Source: Candidatus Pelagibacter sp. TMED197
GTDB taxonomy: Bacteria > Pseudomonadota > Alphaproteobacteria > Pelagibacterales > Pelagibacteraceae
Assembly: GCA_002169755.1 (NCBI GenBank)
Contig: NHIU01000009.1
Coordinates: 1-9,906, forward strand
DNA: 9,906 nucleotides
Direction: 5' to 3'
In this document: one piece after another, positions 1-6,891 of the stretch
Layout of the letters: every line of letters begins with the position of its first letter
Position numbering within the stretch: position 1 is the first letter of the stretch
Notes under the pieces: model-generated
What the model saw: only the letters and a program-made list of their open reading frames with translations
The model's database searches: none
What the model was told of the DNA's origin: nothing
Translations under genes and position numbers: made by a program

Positions 1-65
<65 letters not shown>

Positions 66-75
66 AACGACTGTT

Positions 76-104
76 TTTATAGGTTAATTATGTCTTTTTG
101 GCAA
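76..104 (-). promoter_or_regulatory. Candidate sigma-70-type promoter of tRNA-Pro
   Basis: On the minus strand there is a TTGCCA box (99-104), a 17-base spacer and TATAAA (76-81), each one or two bases off consensus. Transcription would start near 69-70, only a few bases before the mature tRNA 5' end at 65. The -35 box overlaps the one proposed for nhaA on the other strand. The call rests on sequence match and position only. Confidence 0.55.
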
Positions 105-125
105 TTGAAAGATGGCCTCTATAGA
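98..125 (+). promoter_or_regulatory. Candidate promoter of the nhaA operon
   Basis: TTGGCA (98-103), a 16-base spacer and TATAGA (120-125) form a plausible sigma-70 promoter. It would start RNA around 132, leaving a leader of only about eight bases before the ATG at 140. No Shine-Dalgarno sequence is visible upstream of nhaA, so a near-leaderless message would fit. An alternative pair, TTGAAA (105-110) and TAAATA (128-133), sits even closer to the start codon and is less likely. Confidence 0.35.
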
Positions 126-139
126 AGTAAATAATAGCT

Positions 140-1312
140 ATGATCCAACATATTACAAAACCATTTAAATACTTTTTTAAATTAGAAGCAGCTTCAGGAT
201 TAATTTTGTTATTTGCAGCTATTCTAGCATTGATAATTAGCAATGGAATTTATGGAGATTTTTATTTTTCTACTTTAAATAAATATATAACACTTGGTAC
301 AAAAGAATTTGGATTAAAACTTAGCGTGCTTCATTGGATTAATGATGTGTTCATGGCTATATTTTTCTTTTTTGTAACATTAGAGATTAAAAGAGAGTTT
401 TTACAAGGAGAACTTTCAAATCCTAAACAAGCTTTATTACCAATTATAGGAGCTGTCGGTGGAATGGTGGTGCCAGCTTTGTTTTACATTTTAGTAAATT
501 ATTCTGATAGTGCTACTTTAAATGGATGGGCAATACCATCAGCTACTGATATTGCTTTTTCTTTAGGGGTTTTGTCTTTATTGGGAAAAAGAGTTCCAGT
601 ATCTTTAAAAGTTTTTTTAACCGCTTTAGCCATTATTGACGATTTGGGAGCGATAATAATTATTGCATTCCTTTATTCAGGTAACATAGAAATAAAATAC
701 TTGATCTTGATGCTAGTTTCTTTAATTATTTTAATTGGATTAAACAAATTTAAAACTAAAAGTTTCATACCATATTTGATTATTGGAATATTTTTATGGG
801 AATTTACACATCAATCAGGTGTGCACGCTACCATTGCTGGAGTGTTATTGGCTCTTACAATTCCTCATAACATAAAAAAAAGTAAAGAATCTTTATTATT
901 AAAATTAGAACATGGTTTATCCCCATATGTAGCTTTTGGAATTATGCCTGTCTTTGCTTTTGCAAATGCTGGGGTATCTTTGGAAGGATTAACTTTTGCG
1001 ACTTTGTTAAATCCAGTGCCACTAGGTATTGTATTGGGATTATTTTTTGGAAAACAAATTGGTGTTTTTGTTTTATCCTATATCTCAGTAAAATTGAAAA
1101 TAGCAGACAAACCTAACGATTCTAATTGGTTGTCATTTTATGCAGTTTCAATTTTAACTGGCATAGGGTTTACAATGAGTCTTTTTGTTGGAAATTTGGC
1201 TTTTGCCAATAACATGGAATACATAGACGGAGTTAAGATAGGTGTTTTGGCAGGTTCATTACTTTCAACTGTTTGTGGTTATTTTTTGTTACTTGCTTCT
1301 TCTAAAAAATGA
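140..1312 (+). CDS. nhaA: Na+/H+ antiporter NhaA
   Basis: This is an inner-membrane antiporter that exports Na+ (or Li+) in exchange for H+, controlling internal sodium and pH. Its 390 residues match the usual NhaA length, and hydrophobic helices run through the whole protein. Family landmarks are visible: the LEIKREFLQGEL segment (81-92), the TDIAFSLGVL motif with D137, the paired aspartates D167-D168 in ALAIIDDLGA that bind the cation, SGVHATIAGV with H229, K305 in FFGKQIGV, and GIGFTMSLFV (341-350). The ATG at 140 gives the normal N-terminus, and no Shine-Dalgarno sequence is seen. It is the first gene of a rightward operon and its TGA overlaps the next start as ATGA. A sodium exporter suits a marine lifestyle, which is inference. 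Confidence 0.97.
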   Translation: MIQHITKPFKYFFKLEAASGLILLFAAILALIISNGIYGDFYFSTLNKYITLGTKEFGLKLSVLHWINDVFMAIFFFFVTLEIKREFLQGELSNPKQALLPIIGAVGGMVVPALFYILVNYSDSATLNGWAIPSATDIAFSLGVLSLLGKRVPVSLKVFLTALAIIDDLGAIIIIAFLYSGNIEIKYLILMLVSLIILIGLNKFKTKSFIPYLIIGIFLWEFTHQSGVHATIAGVLLALTIPHNIKKSKESLLLKLEHGLSPYVAFGIMPVFAFANAGVSLEGLTFATLLNPVPLGIVLGLFFGKQIGVFVLSYISVKLKIADKPNDSNWLSFYAVSILTGIGFTMSLFVGNLAFANNMEYIDGVKIGVLAGSLLSTVCGYFLLLASSKK

Positions 1313-1713
1313 TTAATTTGAAAATTATTAAACTTGCATCTAGTACTGGTAATGTAGGGCTTAAAAATAAGTTTACTCACAAATCCTCTATTAAAAATTC
1401 ATTGTGTGGAGATTTTATAAAAACTGAATTTGTTGTAAAGAATTCAAAAATTGAGTCAATGAGGTATGAAACTGAGTCATGTATTCTATGTGAAGCTTCA
1501 GCAAGCTTATTTTCTAAAAAAGTAAAGAACTGTAAAATCAATGATCTAATAAAAGATGTTTTAAAATTTAAAAAACTAAAAAAAAATATGAATTATCAAT
1601 TGCCTAATAAATTTAAAGAATTTAGTAAATTGGTAGATAAAAAGAACTTTAATAGATTTAATTGTGTCATATTGCCTATGGAGGCATTTTTAAAAGCCTT
1701 TAAGATTAATTAA
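1309..1713 (+). CDS. SufU/IscU-family Fe-S cluster assembly protein
   Basis: This 134-residue protein belongs to the NifU N-terminal/IscU/SufU family, which carries nascent Fe-S clusters or accepts persulfide sulfur from a cysteine desulfurase. The three family cysteines and the aspartate are present: C33 and D35 in SLCGD, C58 in ESCILCEASAS, and C119 in NRFNCVILPMEAF. The spacings C33-C58 (25) and C58-C119 (61) agree with Gram-positive SufU, whose cysteines I recall at 41, 66 and 128. IscU has a shorter second interval and a His before its third Cys; here that residue is Asn. A SufU-like zinc-dependent sulfur-acceptor role is therefore more likely than a classical IscU scaffold role, but this is inference. 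C61 is an extra cysteine. It starts inside the nhaA stop (4-base overlap) and ends in a TAATG overlap with the peroxidase gene. No suf or isc partner gene is in the window. Confidence 0.82.
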   Translation: MINLKIIKLASSTGNVGLKNKFTHKSSIKNSLCGDFIKTEFVVKNSKIESMRYETESCILCEASASLFSKKVKNCKINDLIKDVLKFKKLKKNMNYQLPNKFKEFSKLVDKKNFNRFNCVILPMEAFLKAFKIN

Positions 1714-2258
1714 TGATTAAAAAATTTTTTTTAATAATATTTATGATTGGAATTTTTACTAAAGCATCTGCCAACTACTCAAATCTAGCATATGATTATA
1801 CGTTTAATAATATTGATGGTAATAAATTAGAACTAAAGGATTATAAAAACAAAGTAATCTTGGTCGTTAATGTGGCTAGCCGATGTGGTTATACCTCACA
1901 ATATGAGGGCTTGCAAAAAATATGGACAAACTATGAAAAAAAAAATTTAGTTGTGATAGGAGTGCCTACTAATAATTTTAAACAAGAACCGGGTTCCAAC
2001 AAAGAAATAAAAAATTTTTGTGAAACTAATTTTGGAATTGATTTTCCAATGACTGAGAAGATAGATGTTATAGGTAAAAACGCTCATCCATTTTATAAGT
2101 GGGCAAAAGATAATCATGGTATGGGTGCTATACCTAAATGGAATTTTCATAAAATAATTATTGGGAAAAATGGTAAAATTGTAGATACTTTCGCATCTTT
2201 TACAAAACCTACTTCTAGTAAATTTATTAGAGTTATTGAAAAAGAAATTAAAAATTAA
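1713..2258 (+). CDS. Exported glutathione-peroxidase-family (thiol) peroxidase
   Basis: The protein reduces hydrogen peroxide or organic hydroperoxides with thiol reductants. Its 181 residues comprise a signal peptide (about 1-20, ending ASA before N21) and a GPx thioredoxin-like fold. Catalytic Cys replaces selenocysteine at C58 in NVASRCGYTS. The rest of the catalytic tetrad is visible as Q91 in KQEPGS and W143-N144 in PKWNFHK. C103 in NFCETNFGIDFP lies where thioredoxin-dependent GPx enzymes carry the resolving cysteine, so a two-cysteine, thioredoxin-type cycle is more likely than true glutathione use. The signal peptide implies periplasmic action, where the reductant is unclear. It is the last gene of the nhaA operon and joins the previous gene at TAATG. 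A 10-base A run (1936-1945) lies inside the frame. Its last 11 bases overlap the convergent MBL gene. Confidence 0.92.
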   Translation: MIKKFFLIIFMIGIFTKASANYSNLAYDYTFNNIDGNKLELKDYKNKVILVVNVASRCGYTSQYEGLQKIWTNYEKKNLVVIGVPTNNFKQEPGSNKEIKNFCETNFGIDFPMTEKIDVIGKNAHPFYKWAKDNHGMGAIPKWNFHKIIIGKNGKIVDTFASFTKPTSSKFIRVIEKEIKN

Positions 2259-3015
2259 AGCTTAGACCATCGTATGCAGGTATAATATTAGATGGTAATT
2301 TTTTTTTAAGATAATCATAATCCAGATCGGTGTGTAGATTTGTCAAAATACTTTTTTTGGGCTTTACGTGGTTTATTAATTCAATAGCATCATCATAATT
2401 AAAATGAGAATGATGTTTTTCTTTCCGAAGACAGTCAACTATCAAATATTTAAGATCATATAAATTTTTTAAAGACTCTTTAGGAATATTATTACAATCA
2501 CTTATGTATGCTATATTTTTAAATAAATATCCATTTGCCTTAATTAAACCGTGAATAACATCAAAGGCAGTAAAGTCCAAAGATCTGTTATCTTTTTTAA
2601 TCTTAAATTTGTTTTTTATTACTTTTGTTTTCATTATTGGTTGATAACCATGTCTTGGAAGAAAACAAAAAGTATATTTTGATATAAGTGAATTAATTGT
2701 TTTTTGGCTTCCATAAACAGGGATTTTTTTTTTATTCTTCCAAAAAAAAGGACGCATTTCGAATATTCCAGAAGTTTGATCTGCGTGTTCGTGTGTATAA
2801 ACTATAGCATCTAAAGATTTGATTTTGTTTTTTAAAAATTGATTTTTAATATCAGGAGATGTATCAATTAAAATTGAAAGGTTTCCATACTGTATATGAG
2901 CGCAACACCTTGTTCTTAAATTTTTTTTATTACTTTTTAAATTGCCTTTATAATTAGTAATCCATGGTGAGCCTAAAGAGCTTCCACACCCTAAGATGGT
3001 GAATTTATTTTTCAA
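2248..3015 (-). CDS. PhnP-like metallo-beta-lactamase-fold hydrolase
   Basis: This 255-residue protein is an MBL-fold metal-dependent hydrolase of the PhnP-like group (COG1235-type). Relatives include cyclic phosphodiesterases, but the substrate of this member is unknown. Visible features are the ILGCGSSLGSP start, DTSPD (51-55), the metal motif THEHADQTSG (H75, H77, D79), H155 in FDVIHG, D173 in ISDCN, H204 in HHSHFN and H228 in TNLHTD. Position 80 is Gln where the classic HxHxDH motif has His; I recall HADQ as common in this subgroup. The start codon is TTG at 3015, inside a TTGA overlap with the tatD stop. It is chosen because it gives the expected N-terminus and no ATG is nearby. It is last in the leftward operon. 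Its stop lies inside the 3' end of the convergent peroxidase gene, leaving no room for a separate terminator. Confidence 0.85.
   Translation of the reverse strand: MKNKFTILGCGSSLGSPWITNYKGNLKSNKKNLRTRCCAHIQYGNLSILIDTSPDIKNQFLKNKIKSLDAIVYTHEHADQTSGIFEMRPFFWKNKKKIPVYGSQKTINSLISKYTFCFLPRHGYQPIMKTKVIKNKFKIKKDNRSLDFTAFDVIHGLIKANGYLFKNIAYISDCNNIPKESLKNLYDLKYLIVDCLRKEKHHSHFNYDDAIELINHVKPKKSILTNLHTDLDYDYLKKKLPSNIIPAYDGLSFNF
2266..2307 (+). terminator. Possible intrinsic terminator of the nhaA operon, inside the opposing gene
   Basis: On the plus strand ACCATC (2266-2271) pairs perfectly with GATGGT (2291-2296) across a 19-base loop, and a run of nine T (2299-2307) follows after two A. It lies just past the peroxidase stop at 2258, where a terminator is needed, but entirely within the coding 3' end of the convergent MBL gene. 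The stem is only 6 bp and the loop is long, so stability is marginal. Confidence 0.4.
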
Positions 3016-3788
3016 TTTAAGTTACCAAAAAGTTTGAAAAAATTTTCTGTAGTAATGCTAGAAAATTTCTCATATGAAATATTTTTTAATTCAGCTAAAT
3101 ACTTAACAGTGTTAATAATATAGCTTGGTTCATTTGACTTACCTCTTAATGGTTCTGGAGCCAAGTAAGGAGAGTCAGTTTCTACTAATATTCTGTCATT
3201 TGGAATATTTTTAAATGTTTCTGCTAAATCTCTCGATTTTTTGAAAGTAACTACACCACTGGCTGAAATATATGCTCCTATATCTAATAAATTTTTAGCA
3301 AATTTTTTTGAACCAGTGAAACAATGAATTAGTATTTTTAAATTATTTTTTTCAACATTTTTTTTTAAAATTCTTAAAGTATCTTCTTCGGCTGACCTAG
3401 TGTGTACTATTAAAGGTAAATCAGTTTCAATAGATGCATCTATGTGTTCTTGAAATAATATAGTTTGTTCATTTTTCTTTGAATGATTGTAATAAAAATC
3501 TAGGCCTGTCTCACCAACGCCAATAATTTTATTGTTTTTCCTTAAATTTTTAATTATTTCATTAGATTTGATATTTTTATGTTTGTTTGCTTCATGGGGG
3601 TGAATACCATATGATCCGTATACACAATCATATTTTTCTAAAATATTTAAAATATTTTGGAAACTTTTATCTTCGGTTGATATTGTTAATAAATACTTAA
3701 CACCCTCTTTGTTTGCTCTTTTAATTGTTTCATCTAAAGATGAAGACATCGGTTCATATGTTAGATGGCAATGGGAATCAATTATCAT
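3012..3788 (-). CDS. tatD: TatD-family metal-dependent hydrolase/DNase
   Basis: TatD proteins are TIM-barrel metal-dependent hydrolases, several with 3'-5' exonuclease activity, acting in the cytoplasm. The 258 residues are the usual length. Metal ligands are all visible: DSHCHL (H6, H8), GIHPHE (H63, H65), GETGLDFYY (E93), IVHTRS (H129), IHCFTGS (H155) and ETDSPYLAPEP (D205). I chose ATG at 3788 because MIIDSHCHL is the canonical family start. A TTG two codons upstream (3794) is in frame and could be used instead. With ATG the gene overlaps metG by 11 bases. The metG-tatD-MBL order is recurrent in alphaproteobacteria, as I recall it. The N-terminal part is YcfH-like rather than specific to any Tat export role. 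Confidence 0.93.
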   Translation of the reverse strand: MIIDSHCHLTYEPMSSSLDETIKRANKEGVKYLLTISTEDKSFQNILNILEKYDCVYGSYGIHPHEANKHKNIKSNEIIKNLRKNNKIIGVGETGLDFYYNHSKKNEQTILFQEHIDASIETDLPLIVHTRSAEEDTLRILKKNVEKNNLKILIHCFTGSKKFAKNLLDIGAYISASGVVTFKKSRDLAETFKNIPNDRILVETDSPYLAPEPLRGKSNEPSYIINTVKYLAELKNISYEKFSSITTENFFKLFGNLN

Positions 3789-5319
3789 TTTCAACTTTTG
3801 TAAACAAAATTTCTAAGGTTTTCAAATTCTTATCATGGTTAAAATTTTTAAAATTAGTAATACCAGAAATCATTCTGTCTTTTTCTTCAATATTCATGGC
3901 GTCTAATACTTTTGAAGTAGATTTAGGTATAATCGGACTTAACAAAATACTTATGTTTTTAATTTGCTCACACATTGTGTATAATATGGAATTCATTCTA
4001 TCTGGGTTATTTTTTTTTTCTACCCAAGGTGCTGAATCATTAAAATACTTGTTTGCATTGAAAGAATAGCCTACCACTTTTTTGATAAATTCATTTAAAT
4101 TTTGATTATTTATCAATTGTTTTAAAGTTGTTATATTTTTCTTTATTTCGTCTAAAAGTTTATTGTCGGAGTCTTTAAATTCAACAGCTTTTGGAATTTT
4201 ATTCGAACAGTTTTTTTTAATGAAAGTAAATACTCTTTGACATAAATTACCGTAATTGTTTGCCAAATCATTATTAATACAATTTTTTAAATTTTGCAAA
4301 GAGACGCTTCCATCATAACCGAGAGAAACTTCTTTCATTAAATAATATCTTAATTGGTCAATTCCAAAACTATTTATTATTTCTATGGGATCTAATATAT
4401 TTCCTAAAGATTTTGACATTTTTTTATCATCAGAGAGTATCCATCCATGACCAAATATTTTTTTTGGTAATGGAAGTTTTGCAGCTAATAAAAATGCTGG
4501 CCAATAGATAGCATGGAATCTTAAAATATCTTTTCCAATTATATGAACGTCGACAGGCCAATAGTTTTTAAATTTATCATCATTTATGTTTGGAAAATTA
4601 AGAGCACTTAAATAATTAGTTAATGCATCTAACCAAACATAAATAACATGCTTGGAGTTTTTAGGAACAGGTATTCCCCAAGAAAAAGAAGTACGGCTTA
4701 CGGATAAATCTTTTAAACCTTTTTCTACAAATTTTATTACTTCATTTTTTCTTGATATAGGTAGAATAAAATCTTCATTTTCTTTATAGTGATTAATTAA
4801 CTTTTCAGACCAAGCTGATAGTTTAAAAAAAAATGACTCTTCTTCAACCCAAGAAACTTCTGATCCAGATACTTTTGAAATCTTTTTTCCTTCTTGTGTG
4901 TGAATTTCATCTTCATCATAATAAGCTTCGTCTGAAATAGAATACCAACCGCTGTATTTATCTAAATATATATCCCCAGAGTCTAACAGCCTTTTCCAAA
5001 TTTCCTCGACTGATTTAAAATGTCTTTTTTCAGTAGTTCTAATGAAATCATTGTTAGATAAATTTAAAATTTTTGTTAATTCTAAAAATTTTTGAGACAA
5101 TTCATCACAAAACTTTTTAGGATCTTTATTTTTTTTTTCTGCCTCTCTTTGTATTTTTAAACCGTGTTCATCTGTTCCCGTTAAAAATAATACATTGCAA
5201 CCTTCTAATCTTTTGAATCTGGCAAATACATCAGCTATTATGCTTGAGTAAGCATGCCCCATATGAGGTTTCCCCGATGGATAATATATTGGAGTGGTTA
5301 TATAGAAATTTTTATCCAT
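3778..5319 (-). CDS. metG: Methionyl-tRNA synthetase, short zinc-free form
   Basis: The enzyme charges tRNA-Met and initiator tRNA with methionine in the cytoplasm. The class I signatures are present: HMGH (19-22) and KMSKS (300-304). Also visible are GTDEHGLK (48-55), WGIPVP (214-219), YVWLDALTNY (227-236) and HIIGKDILRFHA (259-270). At 513 residues it is the short form and ends after the anticodon-binding helical domain, with no C-terminal EMAP/tRNA-binding domain. The connective-peptide region around WYSISDEAYYDEDE (125-138) contains no cysteine, so the zinc knuckle of many MetRS proteins is missing. Start ATG at 5319 lies in an 8-base overlap (ATGGATAA) with holB. Two 10-base A runs lie inside the frame (plus-strand T runs 5129-5138 and 4010-4019). 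Confidence 0.97.
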   Translation of the reverse strand: MDKNFYITTPIYYPSGKPHMGHAYSSIIADVFARFKRLEGCNVLFLTGTDEHGLKIQREAEKKNKDPKKFCDELSQKFLELTKILNLSNNDFIRTTEKRHFKSVEEIWKRLLDSGDIYLDKYSGWYSISDEAYYDEDEIHTQEGKKISKVSGSEVSWVEEESFFFKLSAWSEKLINHYKENEDFILPISRKNEVIKFVEKGLKDLSVSRTSFSWGIPVPKNSKHVIYVWLDALTNYLSALNFPNINDDKFKNYWPVDVHIIGKDILRFHAIYWPAFLLAAKLPLPKKIFGHGWILSDDKKMSKSLGNILDPIEIINSFGIDQLRYYLMKEVSLGYDGSVSLQNLKNCINNDLANNYGNLCQRVFTFIKKNCSNKIPKAVEFKDSDNKLLDEIKKNITTLKQLINNQNLNEFIKKVVGYSFNANKYFNDSAPWVEKKNNPDRMNSILYTMCEQIKNISILLSPIIPKSTSKVLDAMNIEEKDRMISGITNFKNFNHDKNLKTLEILFTKVENDN

Positions 5320-6247
5320 TTAATAATTTATTATTTATAGCATTAATTAGTGATGTTTGATTCAAGTTATATTTAACAAATTTATCAATTTGACCATTTA
5401 AGTAAGATTTTTGTTCAAATAATTTTTGAGAGTTTAGCTTATTTTTAATTTTAGGTTTTGAAAAATAATGATCTATTAAAAAAAAGGTCAAGTTAATCAT
5501 ATCTTTATTCTTTTCTTTTTTATAATTTTTAAGAATTAAATTTAAATTATAAGTAAATTCTTGATCATAATTTAATTTCAATTCTTGTGATAATGAATTA
5601 AAAAGTAAAAAATTTCCTGGTGTTAAATTAATGTTTTTAAAATCAATTGAAACTTGTAAATCATTTACATCTATTAAATTGTTTATTATTTTAATTCTGA
5701 TTTCATTCTTAAGTAAAATTTTAACTTCTAAGGATCTAGAGTAAATGGTCTCTAATAGTGGTTTAGTTTTATTGTTTATGAGAACAAAAAAATCCTTTTT
5801 ACTTGGTTCTTCAATAATCTTAAGTAACGAATTTAAGCTATTAGCGCTAAAAAGCTCAATATCATCAAAAAGTATAAACCTTTCTTCTCCAGATATGCTG
5901 GTTTTTGTTAAAAGTGATTTTAAATTACGCATTTCATCAACCTTTATGTTTTTATAAAAATCCCCAGATAGATAAATTATATTAGGGAATATATTATTTA
6001 TATACTGTTTATAGAAATTAGAATTATTGTTGATCTTCTTTTCTTTCAAATCGTACATGTTTCGATCGTAAACATAAGTCATAAAATGGTTCATCAATGT
6101 AGATTTTCCTACCCCCTTTTGACCAGTAAGCATTAGAACTTTTGGAAATTTATTTAGATTATACAAATTAATAAAAAAATCTAACTTTTTACCCAGTTCA
6201 AATAAAACTAGAGAATTCTTGGGATTAAGATAATCATTTAACTTCAT
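5312..6247 (-). CDS. holB: DNA polymerase III delta-prime subunit (clamp loader), reduced
   Basis: Delta-prime is the rigid stator subunit of the clamp loader that places the sliding clamp on DNA. The 311-residue protein shows AAA+ features: a P-loop GQKGVGKST (42-50), the VDEMRNLKSLL region (103-113), a Walker-B-like FILFDDIE (125-131), SANSLNSLLKIIEEP (135-149) with the characteristic LLKxxEEP, and LLETIYSRS (164-172). The last matches the SRC motif with Arg kept and Cys changed to Ser. There is no cysteine anywhere in the protein, so the zinc module of E. coli delta-prime is absent. The P-loop looks intact. The C-terminal collar domain is poorly conserved and very Lys/Asn-rich. Position between tmk and metG supports the call over dnaX. 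It overlaps tmk by 1 base (TAATG) and metG by 8. Confidence 0.88.
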   Translation of the reverse strand: MKLNDYLNPKNSLVLFELGKKLDFFINLYNLNKFPKVLMLTGQKGVGKSTLMNHFMTYVYDRNMYDLKEKKINNNSNFYKQYINNIFPNIIYLSGDFYKNIKVDEMRNLKSLLTKTSISGEERFILFDDIELFSANSLNSLLKIIEEPSKKDFFVLINNKTKPLLETIYSRSLEVKILLKNEIRIKIINNLIDVNDLQVSIDFKNINLTPGNFLLFNSLSQELKLNYDQEFTYNLNLILKNYKKEKNKDMINLTFFLIDHYFSKPKIKNKLNSQKLFEQKSYLNGQIDKFVKYNLNQTSLINAINNKLLNG

Positions 6248-6891
6248 TAAATTTTGAGTTTTTTTTGAATGATATTAAATATTTTTTTTTCAAGACTTTT
6301 ATCATTCACAGATGAATTTAAAACAAAATAATTTTTTTTACCTTTAGCAATCTTTAGAAAGGATTTTTGAGCTTTAGTGTAAAAAGATTGATTAAAATTA
6401 TCATATCGATTTTTGGTTTTTCTTTTTTTAAGTCTTTTTTTTGAAGATTTAGATGAAACTTTTAAAACAAAAACAATATTTGGTTTGATGCCTTGTAAAA
6501 TAAAATTATGAATTTGATTGATAAAAAGTTTATCAACTTTTTTTCCGTGTACTTGATAAGCGAAAGTAGAGTCTATAAATCTGTCACAAATCACAATCTT
6601 TTTTTTTTGTAACGCTGGTTTAATTTTATTTTTAATATGTTCATTTCTAGCTGCTAAGTATAAGAGAGTGTCTGTGTATTTATCAAATTTTTCCTTTTTT
6701 TTATTTTTAAAATAATCTATTAAAATTAATTTTCTTATAGATTCAGCGCCACGTGTACCTCCTGGTTCTCTAGTAATAACAGGATAAATTCCTATTTTTT
6801 CTAAATTTTTTTTAAGTTTTTTGCTTTGATATGATTTTCCACAGCCTTCTACACCTTCAAAAACTATTAAAAAGGATTTTTTTTTATACAT
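6247..6891 (-). CDS. tmk: Thymidylate kinase
   Basis: Thymidylate kinase phosphorylates dTMP to dTDP with ATP, an essential step toward dTTP. The 214 residues are of normal length. Motifs are the P-loop EGVEGCGKS (12-20), REPGGT (41-46) that contacts dTMP, CDRFIDSTFAYQ (102-113) with the DR(F/Y) motif, and a Lys/Arg-rich lid region around 150-165 (KKRLKKRKTKNRYD). The ATG at 6891 overlaps the carboxypeptidase stop as ATGTATAA. GGGGAG directly abuts the ATG, too close to act as a normal Shine-Dalgarno. The frame carries a 9-base A run two codons after the start and a 10-base run (plus-strand T run 6599-6608). It lies directly upstream of holB, as is common in bacteria. Confidence 0.96.
   Translation of the reverse strand: MYKKKSFLIVFEGVEGCGKSYQSKKLKKNLEKIGIYPVITREPGGTRGAESIRKLILIDYFKNKKKEKFDKYTDTLLYLAARNEHIKNKIKPALQKKKIVICDRFIDSTFAYQVHGKKVDKLFINQIHNFILQGIKPNIVFVLKVSSKSSKKRLKKRKTKNRYDNFNQSFYTKAQKSFLKIAKGKKNYFVLNSSVNDKSLEKKIFNIIQKKLKI

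Noticed and set aside
1682..1699. Small hairpin AGGC/GCCT just before the peroxidase gene
   Set aside because: The stem is four pairs followed by a mismatch and no T run. It sits in conserved codons of the SufU-like protein, so it is more likely chance than an attenuator or terminator.
1947..2150. Minus-strand open frame of 67 codons inside the peroxidase gene
   Set aside because: It is antisense to catalytic parts of a clear GPx gene and shows no motif or start signal; long frames arise easily on the reverse of AT-rich genes.
2215..2230. Near-perfect 16-base palindrome CTAGTAAATTTATTAG
   Set aside because: It lies inside the peroxidase coding region, has no T run after it on either strand and pairs partly by G-U. 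I see no reason to call it an operator or terminator.
3725..4069. Open frame of 114 codons on the plus strand
   Set aside because: It lies antisense to metG and tatD, which have full family motifs. Its translation has no recognisable domain and it has no promoter or ribosome binding site.
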